Numbered from the stretch's first letter, positions 8,017-16,662 are shown. The stretch is DNA of 64,000 nt from Oscillospiraceae bacterium (GCA_004555865.1 SFJO01000008.1:28289-92288); one strand, 5' to 3'. Made by a program: numbers and translations. Notes: generated by a model from the sequence alone, not told the origin.

Positions 8017-8616
8017 ATGGAACGACCGGATACACTGCGCCGCCTGTGCCCGTCCGGTTTGCCGATTCTGGTGCGGCTGGCTGCCTGCCGGCCGCCGGAA
8101 GAAGCGGAGCTGGCCCGCTGCCTGGCGGTGGGGGAGGGCTGGCTGGCTGAGGGCCGAACCGGCCCGGAGAGCGCCGCCCTGCTGCTGCCCTATGCCGCCG
8201 ATGTCGCCCCGGCCCGGGCGCTGCGCCGGTTTACCCGGGCGGAGAACACCCGGGGCGGCTGGGTGGTGGTGCTTGGCCCCATGGACGGGGCAAATCTGCG
8301 TGCCTGCCTGCGCCGTGCGGCGGTGCGCTGGCCGGCCTGGCAAACCTGGGTGGTGCTGCCGGGGGCAAGGGGGCTGGCTGCCGTGTTTGCCGCCGGGTTT
8401 ACGCTGCGGCGGGCCGGCGCGGTGTGCGGCCTGCCCTGGGCCTGGCTGTGCAATGGCCGCCCGGTGGCCCGCCGCCCCGGCTGCGAGATGGCCCTGCCGC
8501 TGAGCGAACCGGGGCGCATCGCCGCCCGGCTGGAACAGGGCTGGGTGGGGGCCGACCTGCGCCCCGGCCCGGCAGGGGAGAACCTGCTGCTGTATCCGGC
8601 CGGGCCGCTGCTGTGA
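8017..8616 (+). CDS. hypothetical protein, very Ala/Arg/Pro-rich
   Basis: A 199-residue unrecognised protein. The ATG at 8017 has a good GGAAAGGAG site at 8001-8009, the main reason to accept it. Composition is extreme: Ala, Arg, Leu, Gly, Pro and Trp dominate and Lys is absent, matching the very GC-rich third positions. No signal peptide, membrane segment or known motif is visible. It stands alone between divergent superoxide reductase and convergent aminotransferase genes and ends at a strong shared terminator. It may be a fast-evolving lineage-specific protein. The opposite strand is also open here but has no ribosome site. Confidence 0.55.
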   Translation: MERPDTLRRLCPSGLPILVRLAACRPPEEAELARCLAVGEGWLAEGRTGPESAALLLPYAADVAPARALRRFTRAENTRGGWVVVLGPMDGANLRACLRRAAVRWPAWQTWVVLPGARGLAAVFAAGFTLRRAGAVCGLPWAWLCNGRPVARRPGCEMALPLSEPGRIAARLEQGWVGADLRPGPAGENLLLYPAGPLL

Positions 8617-8651
8617 GCGGGACCTTTTAAGCAAAAGAAGACCGGATGCAA

Positions 8652-8716
8652 AAAACGCCGGGCGAATTTTCCACCAAACGACTCAATGCTTGTGGAAAAC
8701 CGACCCGGCGGTTTTG
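8652..8716. terminator. long bidirectional terminator between convergent genes
   Basis: Outer stem CGCCGGG/CCCGGCG with an inner TTTTCCAC/GTGGAAAA arm, A-run on the left and GTTTTG on the right. Confidence 0.85.
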
Positions 8717-8732
8717 CGTTTAAGAAGGAAGG

Positions 8733-9902
8733 TCAGGGCTGCGCCACCAGGCCGCTCACCCGGATGGCTTCCACGGCCTGGGCAATGCGCTCGGGCGGAA
8801 GCACCAGCGCAAAGCGCACATACCCCTCGCCGCGGGGCCCGAAGCTCAGGCCGGGGGTGCAGATGACCCCGGCTTTGTCGATCAGGTCCATGCAGAAATC
8901 CATGCTCTTGGTGTAGGGGGCGGGCAGCGGCGCCCACACGAACATACTGCCGTGGCTGTCCGGCACGTTCCAGCCGATGGAGCGCAGACCGCCGCACAGG
9001 GCGTCCCGCCGGGCCTGATAGGCGGCGCACTGGGCCTTCACGCTGTCCAGCGGGCCGGTGAGGGCCGCAATGGCCGCGTACTGAACCGGCAGGAACATAC
9101 CGAAGTCGATCTGGCTGCGCAGCTTGCGCAGGGCGGCCACTACGTCCCGGCGGCCCACCAAAAAGCTGATGCGGGCGCCGGTGACGTTGAAGCTCTTGGA
9201 CAGGCTGAAGAATTCCACGCCCACTTCCTCGGCACCGGGGGTGTTGAAGAAGCTGCGGCCGACATTGCCGTCAAAAATGATGTCGCTGTACGCGTTGTCG
9301 TGCACGATCAGCAGATCATGGGCCTTGCCGTAGGCCACCAGCTCCTCGTAAAAGCCGGGGCGGGCCACACTGCCCACCGGGTTGGCGGGCAGTGAAACCA
9401 CCATGTACTTGGCCCGGTCGGCCACCTCATCGGGGATGGCGTCAAAGTCCGGCAGAAAGCCTTTTTCGGCGCTCAGCGGGTAGTACCAGGGAGTGGCCCC
9501 GCCCAACTTTGCCCCGGCGGTGAACACCGGATAGCCGGGGTCGGGCAGAAGCACCGTGCTGCCCTCATCGCACAGGGCCAGGCCCAGGTGGCCCATGCCC
9601 TCCTGGCTTCCATTGACGCTCATCACCTGATCCGGCGTGATGGCCACGCCGAACCGCCGCTGGTAGTAGCTGCACACGGCGTCCAGCAGCTCCGGCAGGT
9701 CCCGCAGGCTGTACTTCCAGTTGTCCTGGTTCTTGGCTGCGTCCATGAGCGCCTGCTTCACATGGGCCGGGGCCTCAAAGTCCGGCGTGCCCACCGACAG
9801 GTTGAACAGGGTGCGGCCCTGTGCCTCCAGGGCAACCTTGCGCTGGTTCAGGGCCGAAAAGATCTCGTCGCCAAACAGGTCGAGACGCTTGGAAAATTCC
9901 AT
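8733..9902 (-). CDS. class I/II PLP-dependent aminotransferase (LL-DAP aminotransferase-like)
   Basis: A fold-type I aminotransferase of 389 residues. Visible: the N-terminal substrate block LSVGTPDFEAP, the Tyr/Asp region VHDNAYSDIIFDG, the PLP Lys in FFSLSKSFNVTGARISFLVG and the C-terminal Arg in YVRFALVLPPERI. The SKSFNVTGAR block resembles LL-diaminopimelate aminotransferases and related AspC-like enzymes, but substrate cannot be fixed from sequence. The ATG at 9902 follows AGAAGG; a TTG three codons earlier would leave no room for it. It is single-gene with a consensus promoter at 10022-10050. Confidence 0.85.
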   Translation of the reverse strand: MEFSKRLDLFGDEIFSALNQRKVALEAQGRTLFNLSVGTPDFEAPAHVKQALMDAAKNQDNWKYSLRDLPELLDAVCSYYQRRFGVAITPDQVMSVNGSQEGMGHLGLALCDEGSTVLLPDPGYPVFTAGAKLGGATPWYYPLSAEKGFLPDFDAIPDEVADRAKYMVVSLPANPVGSVARPGFYEELVAYGKAHDLLIVHDNAYSDIIFDGNVGRSFFNTPGAEEVGVEFFSLSKSFNVTGARISFLVGRRDVVAALRKLRSQIDFGMFLPVQYAAIAALTGPLDSVKAQCAAYQARRDALCGGLRSIGWNVPDSHGSMFVWAPLPAPYTKSMDFCMDLIDKAGVICTPGLSFGPRGEGYVRFALVLPPERIAQAVEAIRVSGLVAQP

Positions 9903-10021
9903 GATAAACAACCTTCTTTTTTGAGGGCCGGCGCGAAGGTGTGCCCCCGGCGGCCCATGGTTTCCGATTGAATCCGCTTCCCGCCCGGGCTGCCCGGCGG
10001 AAAAATGTGCGGTATTGCTTT

Positions 10022-10050
10022 AGTATAGCACCCCGGCAAAGGCGGGTCAA
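10022..10050 (-). promoter_or_regulatory. promoter of the aminotransferase gene
   Basis: On the minus strand TTGACC (10050-10045), 17 bases, TATACT (10027-10022). Confidence 0.75.
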
Positions 10051-10081
10051 ACCTCTTGTGCAGATTGGGCCTGCCCGGCAG

Positions 10082-10768
10082 TCAATCCAGCACGGTTTTG
10101 GTGCGGCCGATGCCCACCACCGCCGCCGAGAGCTTCTTCCAGGTATTGCAGCCGCACACCCCGTCGTTGGTCAGCCCAACCCGCTTCTGGTAGGCCTTCA
10201 GGGCATTTTCCGTGCGCGCGCCGAACTTCCCGTCCAGGCTGCCGCACACATAGCCCAGGGCGTTCAGGGCGTCCTGTAAGATCAGCACATAGGTGTTGGT
10301 GCAGCCGCGGCGCAGGGTGGGGTAGCCCGCCGTGGTGCCGCGGCAGGCGGGCACCCCGTAGCGCCGGTCGAAATGAACCCAGGTGGGCGTCATGGAAAGC
10401 GGCTCCACATAGCCCCAGGCGCCGGTTTTGCTGGCGGCGTTCCAGATCTGCCGCCGGGCTGCGGCGGTGGTGTTCTGCCCCACGTCAAAGGCGACCCCGG
10501 CGTAGTGCTGGCTTCGGGTGCCGTGGCCGCCCTCCCAGATGCGCTTGAAGGCGTAGCCCACATAAATGCCCTTGCCATAGCTTCGGCGGGTCAGATTCCA
10601 GGCCTCCATGGCGGCCGTGGTGGTCCACAGAACCGACGAATTGCTGGAGCCGCGGAATTCCTTCACCCGAAGCGAGGTGCCGTAGGCATAGGGCATCACG
10701 TCGTTTTCCGTGAGGTTGTAGGTGAGCATCCGGTTGGTGTAGGCATCGTACACAAAAATCTTTGCCAT
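10082..10768 (-). CDS. M15-like D-Ala-D-Ala peptidase with C-terminal peptidoglycan-binding domain
   Basis: A 228-residue protein. Residues 70-135 carry the metal ligand pattern of M15 (VanY/DacA-like) zinc peptidases: His and Asp in RSQHYAGVAFDVG (H88, D95) and His132 in WVHFD. Residues 150-215 form one peptidoglycan-binding repeat (LRRGCTNTYVLILQDALNALGY and following). There is no signal peptide, as in many phage-derived or spore-associated wall enzymes. It follows the 864-residue peptidoglycan-binding protein by 15 bases on the same strand, so the two are co-transcribed and probably act on the same wall or cortex substrate. Confidence 0.75.
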   Translation of the reverse strand: MAKIFVYDAYTNRMLTYNLTENDVMPYAYGTSLRVKEFRGSSNSSVLWTTTAAMEAWNLTRRSYGKGIYVGYAFKRIWEGGHGTRSQHYAGVAFDVGQNTTAAARRQIWNAASKTGAWGYVEPLSMTPTWVHFDRRYGVPACRGTTAGYPTLRRGCTNTYVLILQDALNALGYVCGSLDGKFGARTENALKAYQKRVGLTNDGVCGCNTWKKLSAAVVGIGRTKTVLD

Positions 10769-10783
10769 GCTGCATCGCTCCTT

Positions 10784-13378
10784 TCAAAGTGGGTCATGCC
10801 CGTTCCCGGCGGCCAGGCGCAGGGCGGCCCAGGTTTCGGCTTGTACCTGGCCGCATTCCTCCAGCCCGTAGGCAGCCTGGAACCGCTGAACGGCCTGCTC
10901 GGTGGCTGCACCGAATACGCCGTCCTCCTCCAGATAGGGCACGCACTCCTGGTCCATGGCCAGCCGGTTGAGCCACTGCTGCACCTGCCGCACCGGCGCC
11001 CCGGCGCTGCCCTTCCGCTGGGCCTTGCCCGGGTAGGCAGGGCGGCTTGCGGCGGTGAGAGGCGGCCCGGCCAGCAGGCTTTCGTACACCGCCGAAAGCG
11101 TGTTCCAGGTGGTTTCATCCACCCGGCCGGTGACGGGCAGCTCAAATTGCAGCTGGAATGCCTGCACGGCCTCGGTCACGGCGGGGTCGTAGCTGACGGT
11201 CCAATCTGGTGAGGCCACCGTGGGGTACCAGAAAGCGGTCAGGCGAAGCATTCGGGTCAGGTCCAGCACATCGGTGCCGGTGTCGCCCTCGGCCAGCGTC
11301 CGCCCCGGCCAGGCGGTCAGATCCGCCACCGCCATGGGGCCGCTGGGTCGCAGGCGGGCCGTATTGTTTACCAGAGCATTCCAGGTCACCCGGCCCACCA
11401 CGCCGTCCGCCGTGAGGCCCTCCGACCGCTGATAGGCCTTGACCGCGGCCTCGGTGGCAGGGCCGAACACACCGTCAATGGTGAGGGAAGGAAGGGTGCT
11501 GTCGTAAGCGGCGGCCAGAATCAGGTAGTATTGCAGCTCCCGCACGGCCGTTCCCCGGCTGCCGATGCGCAGCACGCCCGGGTAGTCGCCGGGGCGCTGG
11601 TTCGGGCTGAGAAGCTGGTTGGTGATGTCCAGATAGACCTGGTTCAGCTTGTTCCAGGTGGCGCGCCCCACCACGCCGTCCGCAGTCAGGCCGAAATAGC
11701 GCTGGAAGGCGGTGACGGCGGCCTCGGTGGCCGCGCCGAACACGCCGTCCACCGTGACCGCTGCAAGGGCGGAGTAATTGTCGGCCGCGATGCGCAGCCA
11801 GAACTGTACCAGCTTTACGTTGCTGCCCCGGTCGCCCCGGCGCAGAGCCGTGCCGGGATAAGCGGAAGCGCCGTTCTGGTTCAGGTCCTCCTCCGCCGAG
11901 CGCCAGGCGGCGTACAGGGCGTTCCAGGTGGCCTGCCCCACCACACCGTCCACCGTCAGCCCGGCCTCCCGCTGGAAGATGCGCACCGCGGCGGCTGTGC
12001 CGCTGCCGTAAACTCCGTCCACCGTCAGGCTGGGCAGGGCGCTGTTGAACTGGCTGAGGGTATTCAGCCAGAACTGAACCTGCTCCACCGCCGCGCCGGT
12101 GCTGCCGACCCGCAGGGTCGTGCCGCCCCACGCACCGGAGGACAGGCTGCCGGACGCGGTTTCGCCCTCGCTGGTCAGCTCGGCGAGGTCCTTGACGCTT
12201 ACGTAGATGTAGCTGATTTTATACCACGTTGCCCGCCCAACGACCCCGTCCTGAGTCAGGTTGAACTGCTTTTGGAAGCGCTTGACCAGCGTTTCGGTGG
12301 CTGCGCCGAAGCTGCCGTCTACCGAGACGGTGCCGAAGAAGGGATAGTCCTTGGCGATGCGGTTCAGCTGGCGCTGGATGGTGGCCACGGAGGTGCCGCT
12401 GTCGCCCCGGCGCAGGGGGCTGCCGGGGTAGCTGGAGGGGATGGACTGGATGTTCTGGGTGCGCACGATTTCAACGCTGTTGCCGTAGTAATTGCGCAGG
12501 ATCTGCAGGGCGCTGCGGCCCTGATTGGCCAGGGTTACGGTGCCCCATTGCTTCATGCCGGGGCAGGTGACGGTTTTGCCGTCGCAGTATTCGGTGTAGT
12601 ACGGCTCAATGGTTCCGCTTCGGCGCACGTACGTGTTGAAAATGTCGTCGGTGATGCGCTCCATCACGTCAAAAATCGTGCGGCCGTACACAAAGTACTG
12701 GTCGTAACTGGTGGAGTTGGTGATGTTGAAGCGGTACCCTTTGCTGGGGTACCATTCGGTGTAAATGCGGTTGAGGGCCAGGCTGATCTGGGCGTGGATG
12801 TTGGCCCGAAGGGCCTGCTCCGGCCAGGTGGGGTACACCTCGCTGGAGGCCACGTTGGCGATGTATTTGCGGAAGGATACAGTCACGTTGCGGGCACTGG
12901 CCGCGGGCTTGCCCAGGTGCACCGTGATGTTTTTGGGGATGATGACCTGATCCAGCACCCGGGGGCTGCCCTTGGGGCCGGGGCCGGAGCCGCCCTCGCC
13001 CGCATACAGGGGATGGGGCGGAATCTTCACCGGTTCGACCCGCTGGCGGCCGGGAGTGCTCTCGTTGACGGGGATCATCTCCAGGGTGGCCAGGGTGGTC
13101 TGGCAGGGGAAAATCTGGATGTCCTGAATGACCTGACGCTGCCAGCCCTTTTTTTCGGCGGTCAGGGTCACGGCGGCGTAGGGCTGGGCGCTGGGGTTCT
13201 CGGCGAGGGAGAGCGCCTGGGGCGGCGCTTCAATGGCAAGGTCGGGGGCAGTGCCCTCGGCATCGGTGAGAAAGGTGCGGGAAAAGCCCGGCCCGGTGAC
13301 GGTGATCAACACCTCCGGCACGGCGGAGGTGAACCGCTGGGCGAAGCTCTGCACCCGCAGAGTGCCTTGCTGATTCAT
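10784..13378 (-). CDS. SpoIID-like protein with six peptidoglycan-binding repeats
   Basis: An 864-residue protein in three parts. Residues 1-110 look like a beta-sandwich carboxypeptidase-regulatory-like domain. Residues about 145-305 resemble a SpoIID/amidase-enhancer domain (KYIANVASSEVYPTWPEQAL, then NITNSTSYDQYFVYG). From residue 318 there are six PG_binding_1 repeats of 65-75 residues, each with an LRxGxxGxxV start and a DGVxGxxTW end; repeat five is the most diverged. There is no signal peptide or membrane segment. The ATG at 13378 has AAAGGAG upstream. It forms an operon with the M15-like enzyme. A role in spore cortex or peptidoglycan remodelling is inferred from the SpoIID similarity. 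Confidence 0.75.
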   Translation of the reverse strand: MNQQGTLRVQSFAQRFTSAVPEVLITVTGPGFSRTFLTDAEGTAPDLAIEAPPQALSLAENPSAQPYAAVTLTAEKKGWQRQVIQDIQIFPCQTTLATLEMIPVNESTPGRQRVEPVKIPPHPLYAGEGGSGPGPKGSPRVLDQVIIPKNITVHLGKPAASARNVTVSFRKYIANVASSEVYPTWPEQALRANIHAQISLALNRIYTEWYPSKGYRFNITNSTSYDQYFVYGRTIFDVMERITDDIFNTYVRRSGTIEPYYTEYCDGKTVTCPGMKQWGTVTLANQGRSALQILRNYYGNSVEIVRTQNIQSIPSSYPGSPLRRGDSGTSVATIQRQLNRIAKDYPFFGTVSVDGSFGAATETLVKRFQKQFNLTQDGVVGRATWYKISYIYVSVKDLAELTSEGETASGSLSSGAWGGTTLRVGSTGAAVEQVQFWLNTLSQFNSALPSLTVDGVYGSGTAAAVRIFQREAGLTVDGVVGQATWNALYAAWRSAEEDLNQNGASAYPGTALRRGDRGSNVKLVQFWLRIAADNYSALAAVTVDGVFGAATEAAVTAFQRYFGLTADGVVGRATWNKLNQVYLDITNQLLSPNQRPGDYPGVLRIGSRGTAVRELQYYLILAAAYDSTLPSLTIDGVFGPATEAAVKAYQRSEGLTADGVVGRVTWNALVNNTARLRPSGPMAVADLTAWPGRTLAEGDTGTDVLDLTRMLRLTAFWYPTVASPDWTVSYDPAVTEAVQAFQLQFELPVTGRVDETTWNTLSAVYESLLAGPPLTAASRPAYPGKAQRKGSAGAPVRQVQQWLNRLAMDQECVPYLEEDGVFGAATEQAVQRFQAAYGLEECGQVQAETWAALRLAAGNGHDPL

Positions 13379-13547
13379 AAACAAACTCCTTTGTCTGGAA
13401 CGGGAAAAGCGGTTTATGACGGCACGGGGGCCGTACAGCGGGCAGGCGCAGTCTGGCGGTGCTGCCCTCGCCTCAGCCTATGCCGGTCGGGCAGGATGTG
13501 GGAATGAAATTTCACCAAAAGGCCGGCGGAATTTTACACGTTCCATC

Positions 13548-13576
13548 TTGCATTGGGGTGGGGAATCGAGTATCAT
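13548..13576 (+). promoter_or_regulatory. promoter of the Cys-codon leader and small Cys-rich protein
   Basis: TTGCAT (13548-13553), 17 bases, TATCAT (13571-13576). The predicted start is near 13583. Confidence 0.6.
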
Positions 13577-13617
13577 AAAGCTATGGAATCAGCCAGTGAC
13601 GAAGGGAGGATTTGCCC

Positions 13618-13740
13618 GTGTATCGCCAAATGCGAAAGGCCATCCGGCAGCGCCGGGCGTGTTTCTCTTCCTCTCACTGTCCGCAGCAGGCAGCCGTATG
13701 CTGCCGGGAGGGTGTGCTCTGTGCGCACTTTGCCCGGTGA
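13618..13740 (+). CDS. possible 40-codon leader peptide with five Cys codons
   Basis: The GTG at 13618 is preceded by AGGGAGG (13603-13609) at good spacing and opens a 40-codon frame ending at the TGA 13738-13740. It reads RRACFSSSHCPQQ, then AAVCCREGVLC. The tandem Cys codons TGC TGC lie at 13699-13704, exactly where the 5' arm of the downstream terminator ends, and the stop codon abuts its 3' arm. That geometry is what a ribosome-mediated attenuator needs. Nothing is known to me about this peptide; it could also be a chance frame in a structured leader. Confidence 0.4.
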   Translation: MYRQMRKAIRQRRACFSSSHCPQQAAVCCREGVLCAHFAR

Positions 13741-13757
13741 CGTGCGGCTGCTTTTTT
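13690..13757 (+). terminator. attenuator-like terminator before the small Cys-rich gene
   Basis: GCAGCCGTATG (13690-13700) pairs with CGTGCGGCTGC (13741-13751), followed by TTTTTT, with further pairing inside (CCGGG/CCCGG, GTGTGC/GTGCGCAC). An alternative small hairpin GGCAGC-CGTAT-GCTGCC (13689-13705) uses the same 5' arm and would prevent the terminator. Confidence 0.6.
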
Positions 13758-13817
13758 GTGGGCAGGGCGGCAGCCTGCGATGCCGTTCTGCCGGAAGCTC
13801 GAAAGGAGTGTTCTGCT

Positions 13818-14012
13818 ATGATCCCGTGTAAAACCGGCTGTGACCATTACTGCGAGGGCTGCCACAAAACCTGCCCCGCCTGGAAGGAGCTGCAGCAGCG
13901 CTTCAGCCTGGAGCGCCAGAAGAAAAAGAACTACCTGAACTACTACAACGACCTGTGCAGCACCGTGGTGCGCCAGTGCCGCGCCAACGAGGTCAGGACG
14001 GCGAATTTCTGA
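13818..14012 (+). CDS. small Cys-rich protein, possible metal-binding
   Basis: A 64-residue protein with an ATG at 13818 and a strong GAAAGGAG site at 13801-13808. The first half holds CKTGCDHYCEGCHKTCPAW, five Cys in close spacing that look able to bind zinc or an Fe-S centre. The second half is basic and helical and ends with CSTVVRQC. Small proteins of this look are common but uncharacterised in gut Clostridia. It sits behind the attenuator-like leader and before a GC-rich stretch (14013-14160) in which I see nothing. Confidence 0.7.
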   Translation: MIPCKTGCDHYCEGCHKTCPAWKELQQRFSLERQKKKNYLNYYNDLCSTVVRQCRANEVRTANF

Positions 14013-14162
14013 GGGCGGCCCGTTGAAAGTGAGGGGAACATCGGCGTAAAAACACTCTGGCGGCCGCAATAAAACCGCGGCCCTGCCGCCGTGAAAATCC
14101 ACCCGCAGCCTCGGCGCCTGCCGCTTGCGAAAACAGCAAAAATAAAACGATAAACGATGATA

Positions 14163-14208
14163 AAGCACCCGCACTGCCATTGCACGATGACGGTGCGGGT
14201 GCTTTTTT
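14163..14208 (+). terminator. terminator before the biotin operon
   Basis: AAGCACCCGCAC/GTGCGGGTGCTT stem followed by TTTTTT; it isolates the biotin promoter from upstream transcription. Confidence 0.9.
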
Positions 14209-14244
14209 GCCGGTGCGGGGAAGAGCGTGCGGAAAAACCGCGCT

Positions 14245-14298
14245 GTCAACCTTTGAAACGGCTTTTCGTTGACGGGAGAGGGCAGGCTCCGGTATAAC
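14245..14298 (+). promoter_or_regulatory. biotin operon promoter with BirA-like operator
   Basis: The -35 TTGACG (14269-14274) and -10 TATAAC (14293-14298) are 18 bases apart. An inverted repeat GTCAAC (14245-14250), 17 bases, GTTGAC (14268-14273) overlaps the -35 element. Its shape, two short half-sites about 17 bases apart over the promoter of biotin genes, is that of BirA operators. No birA gene is in this window. Confidence 0.6.
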
Positions 14299-14380
14299 AA
14301 AACCATTGCGGACAAGACGCCCGAAAGGACGCCGGTGCTTACCCGGCCGCCCCGCGGCCCAACGAAAAAGGAGAAACGCG

Positions 14381-14932
14381 ATGCGAAATCAGAAAACGAG
14401 AGAGCTTGTGCTCTGCGCCCTGTTCACTGCGCTGACGGCGGTGGGGGCCTTTATCAAGATTCCGGTGCCGGTGGTGCCCTTTACCCTGCAATTCCTGTTT
14501 ACCATGCTGGCGGGCCTGCTGCTGGGCGGCCGGCTTGGGGCCATCAGCGTGGGGGCCTATGCGGTGCTGGGCCTTCTGGGCCTGCCCATTTTCACCGAGG
14601 GCGGTGGCTTCTGGTATCTGCTCAAGCCCAGCTTCGGGTACATTCTGGGCTTCATCGTGGGGGCCTTTGTCACCGGGAAGATGGCGGCGAAAACCAGCAA
14701 TTTCTGGCACATTCTGGGGGCCAATCTGGTAGGGCTGATCATTGTGTACGGCATGGGAATGGTCTACTACTACATCATCTGCAACTTTGTGCTGGGCACC
14801 CCCATCGGCCTGTGGCCGCTGGTGCTCTACTGCTTTTTGCTGGCGGTGCCGGGCGATCTGTGCCTGTGCGTGCTGGCGGCGGCGGTCACGGTTCGGCTGC
14901 GGGTGGCCCTGCCCGGCCTGAGCCGCGCCTGA
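14381..14932 (+). CDS. bioY: biotin ECF transporter substrate-binding subunit BioY
   Basis: The integral membrane S-component that captures biotin; it works with a shared energising ECF module encoded elsewhere. It has 183 residues and about six hydrophobic segments, with the family's VVPFTLQFLFTMLAG near the first helices, then GGRLGAISV and a KPSFGYILGF loop. The ATG at 14381 follows AAAAAGGAG; upstream in-frame codons are Arg-rich and implausible. It is first gene of the operon bioY-bioB-bioD-bioA, so uptake and synthesis are controlled together. Confidence 0.95.
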   Translation: MRNQKTRELVLCALFTALTAVGAFIKIPVPVVPFTLQFLFTMLAGLLLGGRLGAISVGAYAVLGLLGLPIFTEGGGFWYLLKPSFGYILGFIVGAFVTGKMAAKTSNFWHILGANLVGLIIVYGMGMVYYYIICNFVLGTPIGLWPLVLYCFLLAVPGDLCLCVLAAAVTVRLRVALPGLSRA

Positions 14933-14966
14933 GACGGAAGGCTTTGCTTGCGATAGGAGAAGAAAA

Positions 14967-15941
14967 ATGGAACGTGTTTGCGAACTGAAAGAAAAGGTTT
15001 TGGCCGGGGGCGAGATCACCCGGCAGGAGGCGCTGGAGCTGGCTCAGGCCCCCTATGACGCGCTGTGTGCGGCGGCGGATGAGATCCGAAAGGCCAAATG
15101 CGGCAACGGGTTTGACCTGTGCACCATCATCAACGGCAAGTGCGGCCGCTGCTCGGAGGACTGCAAGTACTGCGCCCAGAGCGTCCACTACCACACCAGC
15201 TGCACCGAGAGCTATCCGCTGCTGCCCACGGAAGAGCTGCTGGCCGTGGCCAGGCACAACGAGGCCCAGGGCGTGCTGCGGTACTCCATCGTCACCTCGG
15301 GCAAGCGGCTGAGCGATGCGGAGGTGGACCAGGTGTGCGAGAGCATCCGCGCCATCCGCAGCCAGACGAACCTGGGAGTGTGCATCTCCTTCGGGCTGCT
15401 GAACGAGGCGCAGTTCCGCCGCCTGAAGGAAGCGGGGGCCGACCGGGTGCACTGCAATCTGGAGAGCAGCGCCCGCTACTTCCCGGAGGTGTGCACCACC
15501 CACACCTATCAGGAAAAGATCGACACCCTGAAGGCAGCCAGACGGGCGGGCCTGTCCATCTGCTCCGGCGGCATTCTGGGGCTGGGCGAAACCATGGAGG
15601 ACCGGATCGACATGGTGCTCACGGCCCGCGAGCTGGGCGTGAAGTCGGTTCCCGTGAACCTGCTGAACCCCATTCCGGGCACGCCTTATGCGGGCAACCG
15701 GGTGCTCAGCGAAGAGGAACTGTGCCGCTGCACGGCGGTGTTCCGCTTCCTGATTCCGGACGGCTCCATCCGCCTGGCGGGCGGCCGGGGGCTGCTGGCC
15801 GACAAGGGCGAAGCGTGCTTCCGGAGCGGCGCGAATGCGGCCATTTCCGGCGATATGCTCACCACGGCGGGCATCACCACCCAAACCGATCTGGCCCTTT
15901 TGAACAAACTGGGATATGAACCGAGGAAATGCAATGAGTAA
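14967..15941 (+). CDS. bioB: biotin synthase
   Basis: Radical SAM enzyme inserting sulfur into dethiobiotin. It has 324 residues. The radical SAM 4Fe-4S site is CSEDCKYC; further Cys residues in SICSGG and the Arg in SIRLAGGRG match ligands of the auxiliary 2Fe-2S cluster. It starts 34 bases after bioY with an ATAGGAGAAG site, and its last 8 bases overlap the start of bioD, indicating translational coupling. Confidence 0.97.
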   Translation: MERVCELKEKVLAGGEITRQEALELAQAPYDALCAAADEIRKAKCGNGFDLCTIINGKCGRCSEDCKYCAQSVHYHTSCTESYPLLPTEELLAVARHNEAQGVLRYSIVTSGKRLSDAEVDQVCESIRAIRSQTNLGVCISFGLLNEAQFRRLKEAGADRVHCNLESSARYFPEVCTTHTYQEKIDTLKAARRAGLSICSGGILGLGETMEDRIDMVLTARELGVKSVPVNLLNPIPGTPYAGNRVLSEEELCRCTAVFRFLIPDGSIRLAGGRGLLADKGEACFRSGANAAISGDMLTTAGITTQTDLALLNKLGYEPRKCNE

Positions 15942-16620
15942 GAATTTGTTTGTTACCGGAACGGGCACCGACGTGGGCAAAACCTACGTCACCGGGCTGA
16001 TCGTGAAGAAGCTGCGGGAGACGGGCTATCGCCCCGCTTATTACAAGGCGGGCATGAGCGGCAATCTGCGCCGGGCAGACGGCAGCCTGATTCCGGGCGA
16101 TGCAGACTTTGTGCGCACCATGGCAGGGTTGGAGCAGCCGCTGGAGACCATGTGCCCCTATGTGTACGAGCACGCGGTGTCGCCCCATCTGGCGGCCCGG
16201 ATGGAGGGCGGCCCGGTGGAGCTGGACGTGGTGAAAAACGGCTTTGACGCGCTGGCCCAAGCCTACGATCTGGTGACGATGGAGGGCAGCGGCGGCATTC
16301 TCTGCCCCCTGCGGGTGGACGAAACCGGCGAATTGTGGCTGGAGGATGTGGTCAAGGCACTGAACCTGAGCTGCCTGGTGGTGGCCGATGCGGGCCTGGG
16401 CACCATCAACAGCACGGTGCTCACGGTGGAGTACCTGCGGGCCAGAAACATCCCGGTGAAGGGCATCATCCTGAACCACTATCACCCGGGTGATGAGATG
16501 GAAGAGGACAACCGCCTCATGTGCGAGCGGCGCGCCGGGGTGCCGGTGGTGGCCTGTGTGGCCGACGGCGACCGGGAACTGAATATGGACGGGCAGGCCC
16601 TGGCTGCTTTGTACAAATAA
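15934..16620 (+). CDS. bioD: dethiobiotin synthetase
   Basis: ATP-dependent closure of the ureido ring of 7,8-diaminopelargonate to dethiobiotin. It has 228 residues. The P-loop FVTGTGTDVGKTYVTG is at the N-terminus, followed by the Mg/ATP-binding VTMEGSGGILCPL. The ATG at 15934 lies inside the end of bioB (ATGAGTAA overlap) with GAGGAAAT in front. It is followed by bioA after 42 bases. Confidence 0.96.
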   Translation: MSKNLFVTGTGTDVGKTYVTGLIVKKLRETGYRPAYYKAGMSGNLRRADGSLIPGDADFVRTMAGLEQPLETMCPYVYEHAVSPHLAARMEGGPVELDVVKNGFDALAQAYDLVTMEGSGGILCPLRVDETGELWLEDVVKALNLSCLVVADAGLGTINSTVLTVEYLRARNIPVKGIILNHYHPGDEMEEDNRLMCERRAGVPVVACVADGDRELNMDGQALAALYK

Positions 16621-16662
16621 CCCCCGGCTGTATGGCCGGAACCGCCTTGAAGGAGAAACACA

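Noticed and set aside
7867..8634. Minus-strand frame opposite the hypothetical gene at 8017-8616
   Set aside because: No ribosome site, Pro/Arg/Gln-rich; the plus-strand frame has GGAAAGGAG at the right place, though its own reality is not certain.
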